Under the pieces are notes generated by a model. It was not told the origin of the DNA. It saw only the letters and a program-made list of their open reading frames with translations, and did not search any database. From Shewanella sp. GD04112 (GTDB taxonomy: Bacteria; Pseudomonadota; Gammaproteobacteria; Enterobacterales; Shewanellaceae), in assembly GCF_029835735.1 (NCBI RefSeq), contig NZ_JAOEAL010000001.1, forward strand, positions 1,364,001 to 1,428,000: a stretch of 64,000 nucleotides of DNA, in the 5' to 3' direction. Of the stretch, positions 53,467-62,478 are shown piece after piece. The position numbers were made by a program, and so were the translations under genes. Position 1 is the stretch's first letter. Every line of letters begins with the position of its first letter.

Positions 53467-53633
53467 TCGATGTCTTAGCAACATTCATGTTGCGATGAGT
53501 TCCTAAACCGCCTCGCCTTGTTCGAGGCGGTTTTGTTTACAGCGGCAAACCTTTTCTTATCGTTCTGATGCTATCGCTCGAATCTAAATCACGGCAGAAT
53601 ATAGCGATTATTTACACTCTTGGTTGATTACTC

Positions 53634-54155
53634 GTGTTCGCCGCTAATTCAATCGAAAAGCCAGTCGAAGTCGTCCCCTATCAGCGCTGTTATGCGCGTG
53701 CGGTGAGTGAACTCTTTCATCAGTGCGTGCATCAAATACAACATGAGCGTTATAACGCCGCGCAGCTCAAGGCTTGGTCGCAGGCACCCCGTTCGAGTCA
53801 ACATTGGCATTTACGCTTAAGTCGTTCCCAAGCATGGATTATTTTGGTGACAGATGCCGCGGGCTTATCTAAGATTTGTGCAGGTTTTATCAATGTCGAA
53901 ACGGATTTTCACCATAGAGGATATATAGATAGCCTCTATATTCATCCCGATTGGCAACGGCAGGGGCTGGGGGAGCAAGCTTATCGACAGCTAGAACTGT
54001 GGGCGAGGGAGCAGGGGTATAGTCAATTGAGTGCCGATGCGTCTTATCTTTCCCGCGGGCTGTTTATTAAACTCGGATTTGTCCAACAACAGCGCAGCTA
54101 TCAACAAAAACTGGGCCAGGTATTGCCGAGTTTTTATATGACTAAAAAACTGTAA
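53634..54155 (+). CDS. GNAT family N-acetyltransferase
   Basis: A 173-residue GNAT protein with motif A IDSLYIHPDWQRQGLGEQAY (about 102-121) and the C-terminal GLFIKLGFVQQQRSYQQKLG, close to the YafP/ElaA-like group. The start is GTG 53634 with a weak ribosome binding site; the true start might be slightly different. Substrate unknown. A second GNAT gene follows after 63 nt. Confidence 0.82.
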   Translation: MFAANSIEKPVEVVPYQRCYARAVSELFHQCVHQIQHERYNAAQLKAWSQAPRSSQHWHLRLSRSQAWIILVTDAAGLSKICAGFINVETDFHHRGYIDSLYIHPDWQRQGLGEQAYRQLELWAREQGYSQLSADASYLSRGLFIKLGFVQQQRSYQQKLGQVLPSFYMTKKL

Positions 54156-54218
54156 CTGAATGGGAATACACTGCTTATGTGCCCATTGGTCATGATTAAC
54201 CCATAGGAGTGGACTCCA

Positions 54219-54749
54219 ATGCAGATACGCTTATTTTCACCTCCGGATGTGGCACAGGTGGCGGCGGTATTTAACGCCAGTGTTATGGAGGGCGCGCAGG
54301 AATATTATTCGCTTACCGAACGTTTAGCTTGGGCGCAAAATCAGGGTGAGGCGCGAAGCGATGCCTACTGGCTGGCTAAGTTAGAAGACACCACCACTTG
54401 GGTGGCGCAGGAAGGCAGCAAGTTGGTTGGCTTTACCAACTTAAGGCTCTGTCCCGATGAAGAGCTCAATTGTATGGTCGGCGAAGTCGATTGTCTGTTT
54501 GTCCACCCAGAATACAGCCGTGCCGGAGTGGCTACGCATTTGTATTTAGCCCTGCTCGAAGAGGCTAAAAGCCGTAATCTTAAACGGCTTACCGTTGAAG
54601 CCTCCTATCAGGCGCGTCCTTTCTTTGAGAAACAGGGTTTTAATTGCATTCGCCGTAATGAACTACGTCGCTATCTCACCGCCGAAGATAAACAAAACGA
54701 CAGGGCGCAGGTGTTAGTGAACTTTAGTTTGATTATGTCCTTATCATAG
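54219..54749 (+). CDS. GNAT family N-acetyltransferase
   Basis: A 176-residue GNAT protein with motif A EVDCLFVHPEYSRAGVATHLY (from residue about 88) and VEASYQARPFFEKQGF near the end, like YafP-type acetyltransferases. AGGAG supports the ATG. It is probably co-expressed with the preceding GNAT gene; a bidirectional terminator follows. Confidence 0.86.
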   Translation: MQIRLFSPPDVAQVAAVFNASVMEGAQEYYSLTERLAWAQNQGEARSDAYWLAKLEDTTTWVAQEGSKLVGFTNLRLCPDEELNCMVGEVDCLFVHPEYSRAGVATHLYLALLEEAKSRNLKRLTVEASYQARPFFEKQGFNCIRRNELRRYLTAEDKQNDRAQVLVNFSLIMSLS

Positions 54750-54795
54750 GTTCGCGTTTGGAAAGACTGCTCTTCTCTGGCCGTACGATCAGTAA

Positions 54796-54832
54796 TAAAA
54801 AAACCGCCTCGTTTCCTTGGCGGTTTTTTATT
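54796..54832. terminator. bidirectional intrinsic terminator
   Basis: Arms AAAAAACCGCC and GGCGGTTTTTT with a 10-nt loop, between the convergent GNAT and pirin genes. Confidence 0.8.
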
Positions 54833-54846
54833 GGTCACAATATTCA

Positions 54847-55545
54847 TCAGGCTAAGTCAAACACTAGGGCGGTGACATAGCTGCCCGCGGCACTAAATCG
54901 AACCGCTTCTTCGGCGGTGATATGTGCGCCATCCCCAGGGATGAGCACTTGGTCATTGACCTTAAGCGTACCTTCCACCAGTTGCACATAGAGCTGACGC
55001 TGTGGCTTAAGCTGCGGCATATTCACTTGCTCTTGCGGTGCCAGCATAAGGCGATACAAGGTCGCATCCTGCTGTACTTTCAAGGTGCCATTTTCACCCG
55101 TTGGGGTGACCACGGCGGTCAGCGCCGAGGTTTGCTCGAAGGCCTTTTGCTGATAACCCGCATCAATGCCTAAGGTGTCTGGTTGGATCCAGATCTGCAA
55201 AAAGTGCAGAGACTCAGTGTTTGATGCATTAAACTCGCTGTGATAAATCCCTTTACCAGCAGACATTAACTGAAACTCACCCGCTGGTAAGGTCTTAACA
55301 TTACCGAAGCTGTCCTTATGGGCAATGGTGCCTGAAATCACATAACTGATGATTTCCATATCTTTATGGCCATGGGTTTCAAACCCTGCGCCAGGCGCAA
55401 CTCTGTCATCATTAATGACTCGTAGGGAAGACACGCCCATATGCTGCGGATCGTAGTAGCTTGCAAACGAGAAGGTATGTTGGCTCTTTAACCAGCCTAA
55501 ATCTGCCTGCCCACGGTCCTGCGCTTTACGTATACGGATCATCAT
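54847..55545 (-). CDS. pirin family protein (YhhW-like quercetinase)
   Basis: A 232-residue bicupin: N-terminal pirin domain with the metal-binding GFETHGHKDMEIISYV histidines and YHSEFNAS, plus a C-terminal cupin. Relatives such as YhhW show quercetin dioxygenase activity in vitro. GGAGGAAATGATG gives a strong start at either ATG. It follows the DoxX gene by 7 nt, forming a two-gene unit. Confidence 0.92.
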   Translation of the reverse strand: MMIRIRKAQDRGQADLGWLKSQHTFSFASYYDPQHMGVSSLRVINDDRVAPGAGFETHGHKDMEIISYVISGTIAHKDSFGNVKTLPAGEFQLMSAGKGIYHSEFNASNTESLHFLQIWIQPDTLGIDAGYQQKAFEQTSALTAVVTPTGENGTLKVQQDATLYRLMLAPQEQVNMPQLKPQRQLYVQLVEGTLKVNDQVLIPGDGAHITAEEAVRFSAAGSYVTALVFDLA

Positions 55546-55552
55546 TTCCTCC

Positions 55553-55996
55553 TTATTTTAAGCGTGCGGCTAACAGGTTGTCGGCACTGAGTTTACCCGC
55601 ACCTGACACGGCCAGAGACACAGTGGCGGCTAACAGGGCTAAACCAAATTCATAACCGTTATTGCTGAGGAACAGACCGTTACCAATGTGGACCGAGAAG
55701 ATCGCGACCACCATAGTAAAGGACAATACCAGTGCTGTTGGGCGAGTCAGTAAACCGATAATGATCAGCAAGCCACCAAAGAATTCGCTCGAGCCCGCCA
55801 TCAGCGCCATTAAGTAGCCAGGGGTTAAGCCGATGGATGCCATCCATTGTCCTGTGCCTTCTAGACCGTAGCCACCAAACCAGCCGAAGAGTTTTTGCGA
55901 GCCGTGGGCCATGAGGATGATCCCGATAGGAATACGCAGGGCCAATGGGGCGAAACTTGGGGCAGAGGTCAGTAATTTTGTGATAAGTGCTTTCAT
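55553..55996 (-). CDS. DoxX family membrane protein
   Basis: A 147-residue protein with four membrane helices and the DoxX signature (LRIPIGIILMAHGSQKLFGW, then GLTPGYLMALMAGSSEFFGG). DoxX proteins are linked to quinone or thiol redox chemistry and detoxification. First of the doxX-pirin unit, divergent from a LysR gene that is the likely regulator. Confidence 0.92.
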   Translation of the reverse strand: MKALITKLLTSAPSFAPLALRIPIGIILMAHGSQKLFGWFGGYGLEGTGQWMASIGLTPGYLMALMAGSSEFFGGLLIIIGLLTRPTALVLSFTMVVAIFSVHIGNGLFLSNNGYEFGLALLAATVSLAVSGAGKLSADNLLAARLK

Positions 55997-56133
55997 GGGA
56001 TGTTCCTTAATTCAAATTTTTTAACTATGTCGTTAATGGGTTAGTCGGTGGAGGCTTAGCGTTAATCTCTCCATTGGTTTAAAGTCTAGTCTTGACCTGA
56101 TGGAAAGAAAATCGGAACATTTTCAAAGTCTAT

Positions 56134-56148
56134 TTCAAAAAATTTGAA
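56134..56148. promoter_or_regulatory. candidate LysR operator between doxX and lysR
   Basis: TTCAAA and TTTGAA arms with a 3-nt spacer lie 12 bp before the LysR start, in the divergent promoter region; a related TTTTCAAAG lies at 56119-56128. Inverted repeats of this kind are typical LysR binding and autoregulation sites. Confidence 0.35.
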
Positions 56149-56160
56149 TAAGAGGTGGCT

Positions 56161-57054
56161 ATGTTACCTGTGATGAGTCTAGATGGTTTGATAGTGCTTG
56201 ATGCTATTGATAAGAAAGGTAGTTTTTCGGCGGCGGCCGAATCCTTATTCCGGGTGCCATCGGCGCTGACCTACACAGTGCAGAAATTAGAGAGCGACTT
56301 AGGGGTAAAATTATTTGAACGTAAGGGCCAGCGCGCCGAATTGACCTTAGTTGGCCAGCTGGTATTACGCCAAGGGCGGGAGATTTTAGCTGCTACCGCT
56401 AGGCTTGAAGAGGCGGTTAGGCAACTCGAAACGGGCTGGGAGTCGGCATTAACCTTAGCCATAGATACTGTGGTGCCCGATTTACCACTGCTTAAACTGA
56501 TTGCTGAATTTACCGAGTTAGGTAAACAGGTGACCATCAATATCACCGAGGAGTCATTGGGTGGCGGTTGGGATGCGCTGTATTCGGGCCGCGCCGATAT
56601 TGCCATTGGGGTCACCGGGGAGTTACCTAAGGGGCAATATCACTTAGTCGAAATCGGCATGCTTGAATTCGTGTTTGCCCTTGCGCCTCACCATCCCTTG
56701 GCACAGTTTGACCATCCCATCCCGACCGAAGCCCTGTTGCAATTTCCCTCCGTGGTGGTGGCCGACAGCTCAACGGCGCTCGCGCAGCGCTCAAGTGGAT
56801 TGTTTGATAGTCGCCAAGTTATCCGCGTGCCGAACATGCAGACCAAGATTAAAGCGCAGCAACTCGGGCTGGGTGTAGGTTATCTTCCCAAACATTTGAT
56901 CCGCGAAGAACTCGCTTCAGGCGCATTAGTCGCGTGTAAGGTTGAGATCCCAAGACCGGCGCAGCCGGTGTTTCTCGCATGGCGCAAGGGGAATCAAGGC
57001 AAAGCGCAGGCGTGGTTTGCCGAACGTTTACCCCATTGCGACTGGTTGTTTTAG
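56161..57054 (+). CDS. LysR-family regulator, likely controller of doxX-pirin
   Basis: From ATG 56161 (AGAGG ribosome binding site) the protein has 297 residues: a winged helix at about 5-62 (KKGSFSAAAESLFRVPSALT) and an effector domain at about 90-295. The divergent layout with doxX-pirin, sharing 164 bp of promoter, is the classic LysR arrangement. The inducer is unknown; redox-active aromatics or quinones would fit the target genes. Confidence 0.92.
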   Translation: MLPVMSLDGLIVLDAIDKKGSFSAAAESLFRVPSALTYTVQKLESDLGVKLFERKGQRAELTLVGQLVLRQGREILAATARLEEAVRQLETGWESALTLAIDTVVPDLPLLKLIAEFTELGKQVTINITEESLGGGWDALYSGRADIAIGVTGELPKGQYHLVEIGMLEFVFALAPHHPLAQFDHPIPTEALLQFPSVVVADSSTALAQRSSGLFDSRQVIRVPNMQTKIKAQQLGLGVGYLPKHLIREELASGALVACKVEIPRPAQPVFLAWRKGNQGKAQAWFAERLPHCDWLF

Positions 57055-57116
57055 TGAGATGTCGATAGTGCGTTTGGGTACTGGATGAAGTGAATCACAG
57101 TACTTAACCATTGCTA

Positions 57117-57380
57117 GGGCGTGTTGACGTTTCGAGATTAAATTTTGTTCGTTCTGGCAAGCTCGTGCTCGCGAAACGAGGAATGATGTGTAGTTATTCT
57201 ACTCAAATGACGAGTGACAAAGAGAACGAATTTGCTAGACGAACCCTTCGGGCAGCGTTTGGCTGGCGTTTCTGCTGCGTTATCGTCCGTTTATGTAGAA
57301 TAACTACACTGCACGGACTTTACCTTGCATAAACGCCAGCCAAACTGCTGCAAAAATAACCCTGAAACGTCAACACGCCC
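57117..57380. mobile_element. MITE-like element, TA-flanked, 264 bp
   Basis: Terminal inverted repeats GGGCGTGTTGACGTTTC and GAAACGTCAACACGCCC are perfect over 17 bp. TA lies directly outside both ends (57115-57116 and 57381-57382), the target-site duplication of mariner/IS630-type transposition. Inside are further inverted repeats (TGTAGTTATTCTAC with GTAGAATAACTACA; CGTTTGGCTGGCGTTT with AAACGCCAGCCAAAC). It holds no transposase, so it would need one supplied in trans. Confidence 0.75.
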
Positions 57381-57450
57381 TAAGTACTGTGATGAATTAA
57401 GAGGGCTGGACTTTGTGGCAGCGCTGATATAAATCCCTGACACTAGGCGC

Positions 57451-59202
57451 TTACACTGAGCGCTTTATATGGCTGGTGTAATGCACATGGGGGGAGAGCA
57501 AATCCGCTAAATTGGGGTTGGGCGCCCGATTGAGGAAGCGAATAAAAGCCTGTGGTAGGGTGAGCGTTTCAATCGACTCCTGCCAGCGTGCCTGTAACAG
57601 TGGGTGATAACCTTCTTTCCCCGCCGCGGTATAAGAGGTAGAAACCCCCACATAGAGCGCATCGGGCTGCACTGGATACCAGAGTGATAAGCCATCCTGC
57701 TGCATCATTTCAAGCTTGAACAAGCGCTCCCCTAATGGGCGTCTACCATCGTAGTAATAACGTAATCCATAGGTATAGGGGAAGCTGCCCGCACCCGTAC
57801 CGCGCACACTGTTGTTTGTCGCGGCGTTAATTGCCGACTCCAGCGCTTGGTATAAATACTGTCCTTGGATTTCGTATTTGACTAATGGCAATTCGAAGGG
57901 CAGCAATTGCCCCAACACATCGGCGAGGGTGAGCCTACCTTGGGCGACCGATTGCCTTACTCCGCCCGCGTTATGCAGGGCAAAGTGGATGCGGGGATCT
58001 TCAAGTTTGGCCTCTTGAAACATACTGCGGCTCACCCAAGGGGCGATTTCGCTGCCATGGGGTAATGCCTTAGATGGCAGTCTGGTATGCACTAGATTCT
58101 TAGGCACAAGGGCTAAGACTTTGTTTTCCATCTCGGCAATCGCGGGGCGATAGATATCGTGGATCACGCCGTGAATGTCTTCATCGGCATCATCCCACAA
58201 TACATAGGGATGCTCATTAAAGCGTTGCTGCACGGCTTGATAGTCGGTGTCATCCACTTGCTCACTCGAACTCAACATAAACTGTTTATCGAGCATAAAG
58301 TAGTTGCCACCCTTTAGGTTTATCGCGCGGCCAGCTGCATCAAATTCAATCTCGGCCAAGCCTAAGGTTTCGGCGTATTTCCCCGCATGCACGATAGGAG
58401 TGCCATTGATGGTTTCGCCATAGGGAATATTGCTTAACCCCAAGGCGCTAAAATCGCCCTGCAAGGTATGGGTATGGCCGCCGACGATAAGGCTGATACC
58501 ATCGACTTGTTCGGCAAGCCTTTTATCCTGATCTAAGCCTAAGTGACTCAGTACAATAATGTGCTTAATGCCTTTAGCATGCAGATGCTCGACGGTGCGC
58601 GCCGTGGTCGCAATCGCATCTACAAAGTGGGTATCGGGATCGGGTCTGGCGATGTCTTTCATCTGATCCAGAGTAATGCCGATGACGGCGAGCTTTTTGT
58701 CGTAGAAGGGCTTTTCGAGGTAGCTGGCAAGCTGAGTATTTTCATCATAGGCCAGAATATTCGCCACAGTACGCAGGTTACCCGGCTTACGGATATCCTC
58801 TTGGCTCAAGTCCATATTCCCCGCTAGCAGCGGAAAATCGATTTGCTTAGCAAATTCGGCGAGCCGCGCATTGCCTTCATCAATATCGTGATTACCAATC
58901 ACCATGGCATCGGGTGCGAGTAAATTCAGCAGATGGGCGTTGGCCTTACCCTTAAAATGGCTGAAATACAGCGTGCCTTGGAAACTGTCGCCACCATGCA
59001 AAAATAAAAACGGCATTTGGCTTTGTGCGGCTCGGTCACGTGCCTGACGAATCTGATACCCTAGACGTGCATAGCCACCGCTGTGACTGGTGATATCTAA
59101 GGCTTTAAGCCCTAGATTGAGGGAAAATTGTACGCGGCTGGGCTCAAAATTCGAATGGGTATCGTTGATGTGCGCGAGTGAGAGTGTGTATCCCTGTGTC
59201 AT
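57451..59202 (-). CDS. UshA-like bifunctional metallophosphatase/5'-nucleotidase
   Basis: A 583-residue protein with an N-terminal metallophosphatase domain (LAHINDTHSNFEP, LHGGDSFQGT, VIGNHDIDEGN, VLSHLG, GGHTHT) and a C-terminal 5'-nucleotidase domain (LHNAGGVRQSVAQG, LLPFELPLV, GTGAGSFPYTYGLRY). All metal ligands of the dinuclear site are visible. It has no signal peptide: the first strand of the catalytic domain begins at residue 7. That is unlike exported UshA and suggests a cytoplasmic enzyme. Confidence 0.93.
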   Translation of the reverse strand: MTQGYTLSLAHINDTHSNFEPSRVQFSLNLGLKALDITSHSGGYARLGYQIRQARDRAAQSQMPFLFLHGGDSFQGTLYFSHFKGKANAHLLNLLAPDAMVIGNHDIDEGNARLAEFAKQIDFPLLAGNMDLSQEDIRKPGNLRTVANILAYDENTQLASYLEKPFYDKKLAVIGITLDQMKDIARPDPDTHFVDAIATTARTVEHLHAKGIKHIIVLSHLGLDQDKRLAEQVDGISLIVGGHTHTLQGDFSALGLSNIPYGETINGTPIVHAGKYAETLGLAEIEFDAAGRAINLKGGNYFMLDKQFMLSSSEQVDDTDYQAVQQRFNEHPYVLWDDADEDIHGVIHDIYRPAIAEMENKVLALVPKNLVHTRLPSKALPHGSEIAPWVSRSMFQEAKLEDPRIHFALHNAGGVRQSVAQGRLTLADVLGQLLPFELPLVKYEIQGQYLYQALESAINAATNNSVRGTGAGSFPYTYGLRYYYDGRRPLGERLFKLEMMQQDGLSLWYPVQPDALYVGVSTSYTAAGKEGYHPLLQARWQESIETLTLPQAFIRFLNRAPNPNLADLLSPHVHYTSHIKRSV

Positions 59203-59252
59203 AACCTACCTCTTTTACGGCGGGAGATTATAACCTTCTCCCCAAAAACAAG

Positions 59253-59273
59253 AAAGGGAGCCAAGCTCCCTTT
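59253..59273 (-). terminator. terminator between the CNNM and nucleotidase genes
   Basis: Arms AAAGGGAGC and GCTCCCTTT with a 3-nt loop, followed on the minus strand by CTTGTTTTTGGGG. It ends the transcript of the upstream CNNM/CBS gene. Confidence 0.65.
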
Positions 59274-59299
59274 ACTTTAACAATGACTAAATAATGTCA

Positions 59300-60391
59300 T
59301 TAACCCGAGCGTGCCTCGTCATCTTCGGCGGCAGCTTCGAAGTCGCCATCATCGGAGAGACGAATGCCTTTTTGCTTCATGCGCTTGGTCCAGAGTTTAC
59401 GGGCCAATTGCTGCATGTCGGTCGCAGGGTCATTCACATCGACAATCTCTAAGCCAAGTAGTGATTCGATAATGTCTTCTTGGGTCACAATACCTTGGCT
59501 ACTGCCGTATTCGTCAACCACCATCGCAATTTGTGTATTGCGTTTAATCATCCGCTCGAATAACGGCAGGATTTTAGCCGTTTCGGGCACAACAAATAGG
59601 CTCCGCTTGAGTTCACCAATTGGTGCGTTCGGGCTGTAACGTTCAGCCAGTAAGACATCGGTACGGGTGATGTAACCGATAATGTCGTCGTGGTCCTGAT
59701 CGTATACTGGAATACGCGTAAAAGGTTTGTCGCGATATTCTTGCACAAACTCATTTTGCGTCAGTGAAACGGGTAACGAGAACATCACGGTACGCGGCGT
59801 CATAATCGCCGTCACAGGCACGTCACGCACCTTGAGCATTTGGGTCAAAATTTTAGACTCTTGCTCGTCTAACTCACCGGATTCGTGACCAATCTTGGCC
59901 ATGGCGCTCATTTCTTGGCGAATGTACTGACCTTCTTCCCCTTTACCTAGCAGGCGAGTCACCTGTTGTGACATCCAAATCAGCGGCTTAGTGACACGCT
60001 TCATCCAAGTGATGGCAATCGACACACTCGGGGCTAAACGGCGCCAGTGATTGGCTCCCACAGATTTCGGAATAATCTCTGAGAAGAATAGGATGATAAA
60101 AGTTAACACTCCAGAGAACACGCCGAGCATGTCATCACCAAAAACCTTGGCTGCTTGCGCACCGGCAACGGCGGCACCCACAGTGTGGGCAATGGTGTTT
60201 AGGGTCAAAATAGACACGAGAGGCGCTTCGATGTTTTCTTTTAGTTTACGCAACCGGGCGGCTGCGGCACTGTCAGTTTGTTCGAGCGAGGCGATATAAC
60301 TAGGGGTAACCGAAAGCAACACTGCTTCGAATACACTGCACAGAAAAGAAACTCCGACAGCGACAAGCACTATAATGATGAGGGTTAACAT
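59300..60391 (-). CDS. CNNM/CorC-type membrane protein with CBS pair (YfjD-like)
   Basis: From ATG 60391 the protein has 363 residues. An N-terminal DUF21/CNNM membrane domain (about 1-170, with LTLNTIAHTVGAAVAG and IILFFSEIIPKSVGA) is followed by two CBS domains (about 200-320, VTAIMTPRTVMFSL, MVVDEYGSSQGIVTQEDII). By family knowledge it moves Mg2+ or other divalent cations across the inner membrane under nucleotide control. The C-terminal CorC/HlyC domain is absent. It is divergent from rlmN with overlapping promoter space. Confidence 0.92.
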   Translation of the reverse strand: MLTLIIIVLVAVGVSFLCSVFEAVLLSVTPSYIASLEQTDSAAAARLRKLKENIEAPLVSILTLNTIAHTVGAAVAGAQAAKVFGDDMLGVFSGVLTFIILFFSEIIPKSVGANHWRRLAPSVSIAITWMKRVTKPLIWMSQQVTRLLGKGEEGQYIRQEMSAMAKIGHESGELDEQESKILTQMLKVRDVPVTAIMTPRTVMFSLPVSLTQNEFVQEYRDKPFTRIPVYDQDHDDIIGYITRTDVLLAERYSPNAPIGELKRSLFVVPETAKILPLFERMIKRNTQIAMVVDEYGSSQGIVTQEDIIESLLGLEIVDVNDPATDMQQLARKLWTKRMKQKGIRLSDDGDFEAAAEDDEARSG

Positions 60392-60535
60392 ATAGGTGGT
60401 ATTACAACTCCATAATTTAGGCCAACATTGACCCACGCCGATTCTAGCATAGGAGTGTGGAGTTGCTGGCTAAAATTTTTCTGCGTCTGTATAATTCGCC
60501 GCCCTGTTGCAGGTTTTGGTGTTGAGGTTAGTCCT

Positions 60536-61657
60536 ATGAGTGAAAAAAAGATCAATTTATTAGACCTTGATCGTAAGGCGATGCGCACATTATTTGCGGA
60601 TCTGGGTGAGAAGCCTTTCCGTGCCGATCAGCTGATGAAATGGATCTATCATTTCGGTGTCAGTGACTTCGAAGAAATGACTAACATCAACAAAGTGTTA
60701 CGCCAAAAACTGGCGGCGCGCTGTGAGATTGTTGCGCCTGAAATTTCAAGCTATCAAAAATCCACTGATGGCACCATTAAGTTCGCCATCCATGTCGGCG
60801 AAGGCCAAGAAGTCGAAACCGTGTATATTCCTGAAGATGACCGCGCCACTCTGTGTGTGTCGTCTCAAGTGGGCTGCGCCCTCGAATGTACTTTCTGCTC
60901 GACTGCGCAGCAAGGCTTTAACCGCAACTTAACTGTCTCTGAGATCGTCGGCCAAATTTGGCGTGTCTCCCATTTCTTAGGCTTCGCGAAAGAAACCGGC
61001 GAGCGCCCAATCACCAACGTGGTGATGATGGGCATGGGTGAACCACTGCTTAACCTTGCCAACGTGATCCCAGCGATGGATATCATGCTGGACGACTTTG
61101 GTTTTAGCCTGTCAAAACGCCGTGTGACCCTGTCAACGTCGGGCGTAGTGCCAGCCTTAGATAAACTCGGTGATGCCCTCGATGTGGCGCTCGCCGTGAG
61201 TATCCACGCGCCAAACGATGAATTGCGCGATATTCTGGTTCCCGTGAATAAAAAGTATCCACTGCAAGAGTTCCTTGCAGGAATTCGCCGTTACATCGCT
61301 AAATCTAACGCTAACCGTGGCCGCGTGACAGTGGAGTATGTGATGCTCGATCACATCAACGACAGCACTGAACAAGCCCATGAATTAGCACAATTAATGA
61401 AGGATACGCCTTGTAAGGTAAACCTGATCCCATTCAATCCATACCCAGGTTCGCCCTATGGTCGTTCATCGAACTCGCGCATCGACCGTTTTTCTAAGGT
61501 ATTGATGGAATACGGCTTAACTGTGATTGTACGCAAAACCCGTGGTGATGATATTGACGCGGCCTGTGGACAGTTAGCGGGTGATATTCGCGATCGAACC
61601 AAGCGTTTAGCAAAAAAACGCATGCAAGAAAATCAGATTTCGGTCACAATGAATTAA
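60536..61657 (+). CDS. rlmN: dual-specificity 23S rRNA/tRNA (adenine-C2) methyltransferase RlmN
   Basis: From ATG 60536 (GAGG ribosome binding site) the protein has 373 residues. The radical SAM motif CALECTFCSTAQQGFNR and the MGMGEPLLN, LSTSGVVPALDKL and methylated-cysteine region RKTRGDDIDAACGQL are present. It makes m2A2503 in 23S rRNA and m2A37 in some tRNAs. First of the rlmN-pilF-rodZ-ispG run. Confidence 0.97.
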   Translation: MSEKKINLLDLDRKAMRTLFADLGEKPFRADQLMKWIYHFGVSDFEEMTNINKVLRQKLAARCEIVAPEISSYQKSTDGTIKFAIHVGEGQEVETVYIPEDDRATLCVSSQVGCALECTFCSTAQQGFNRNLTVSEIVGQIWRVSHFLGFAKETGERPITNVVMMGMGEPLLNLANVIPAMDIMLDDFGFSLSKRRVTLSTSGVVPALDKLGDALDVALAVSIHAPNDELRDILVPVNKKYPLQEFLAGIRRYIAKSNANRGRVTVEYVMLDHINDSTEQAHELAQLMKDTPCKVNLIPFNPYPGSPYGRSSNSRIDRFSKVLMEYGLTVIVRKTRGDDIDAACGQLAGDIRDRTKRLAKKRMQENQISVTMN

Positions 61658-61689
61658 CTCTTTGTTTGCACAGATTTATAGGCTTGCCC

Positions 61690-62478
61690 ATGAAGCATGG
61701 ATTGTCAGGGTTTTCATTAGCAATTGCCCTGTCATTATTAGTGACAGGATGCGTAACTGAGCGTACCTATTCAGGGACTGATATTCCCGTGTCGGAGCGA
61801 AAACTCGATAAAGTCGCCGCCGCACGGGAGCGTATGCAGCTCGGTTTAACCTACCTTAATCGAGGTAACTCGGAACAAGCCAAGTACAATCTTGATAAAG
61901 CAGTTGAATATGCACCAGAGCTCGAAGATGTGCATGTGGCCATGGCCTATTACTATCAAACCGTTGGCGATTTAGTACGTACCGAACAGGCGTATCAAGA
62001 CGCTATCAATACTAAGGACGCCTCTGGCGATTCCATGAATAACTTTGGGGTGTTTTTGTGCCAACAAAAGCGATACGACAAAGCTGAAAAAATGTTTTTG
62101 GCCGCGATAGAAATGCCCAAATATACGCGTACCGCGTCCAGTTATGAGAACTTAGGCATTTGCAGCCGAGACGCGGGACAAACAGAAAAGGCACGACAGT
62201 ATTTTCAGATGGCGTTAAAGTATGACCCGAGACGCTCGGTGTCTTTACTGGAGCTGGCTGAGCTTGGGATGGATAAAGGTGATTATGTCGATGCGCAAAA
62301 CCAATTAGCGCGTTATCACCAAGTGGCAGCCCAGACTCCAGAAAGTTTAACGCTCGGAATAAAAATTGAGCAGGCGTTGAATGACGATGCTGCTATGAAG
62401 CGATTTGGCATTTTATTGCTCGCCAAATTCCCAGCATCGCCTCAAGCCAAGCAATACAGAGTTAATTTGCATCAATGA
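61690..62478 (+). CDS. pilF: type IV pilus biogenesis lipoprotein PilF (PilW)
   Basis: From ATG 61690 the protein has 262 residues: lipoprotein signal ending LLVTGC, then six TPR-like repeats (LGLTYLNRGNSEQAKYNLDKA, MAYYYQTVGDLVRTEQAYQ, NFGVFLCQQKRYDKAEKMF). By family knowledge it guides PilQ secretin to the outer membrane. It starts 32 nt after rlmN and overlaps rodZ by 4 nt (ATGA). Together with pilT-pilU at 33-35 kb it shows the strain has type IV pili. Confidence 0.94.
   Translation: MKHGLSGFSLAIALSLLVTGCVTERTYSGTDIPVSERKLDKVAAARERMQLGLTYLNRGNSEQAKYNLDKAVEYAPELEDVHVAMAYYYQTVGDLVRTEQAYQDAINTKDASGDSMNNFGVFLCQQKRYDKAEKMFLAAIEMPKYTRTASSYENLGICSRDAGQTEKARQYFQMALKYDPRRSVSLLELAELGMDKGDYVDAQNQLARYHQVAAQTPESLTLGIKIEQALNDDAAMKRFGILLLAKFPASPQAKQYRVNLHQ

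Noticed and set aside
57111..57332. 73-codon plus-strand frame
   Set aside because: It lies within the MITE-like element, is crossed by inverted repeats, and has no ribosome binding site or family resemblance.
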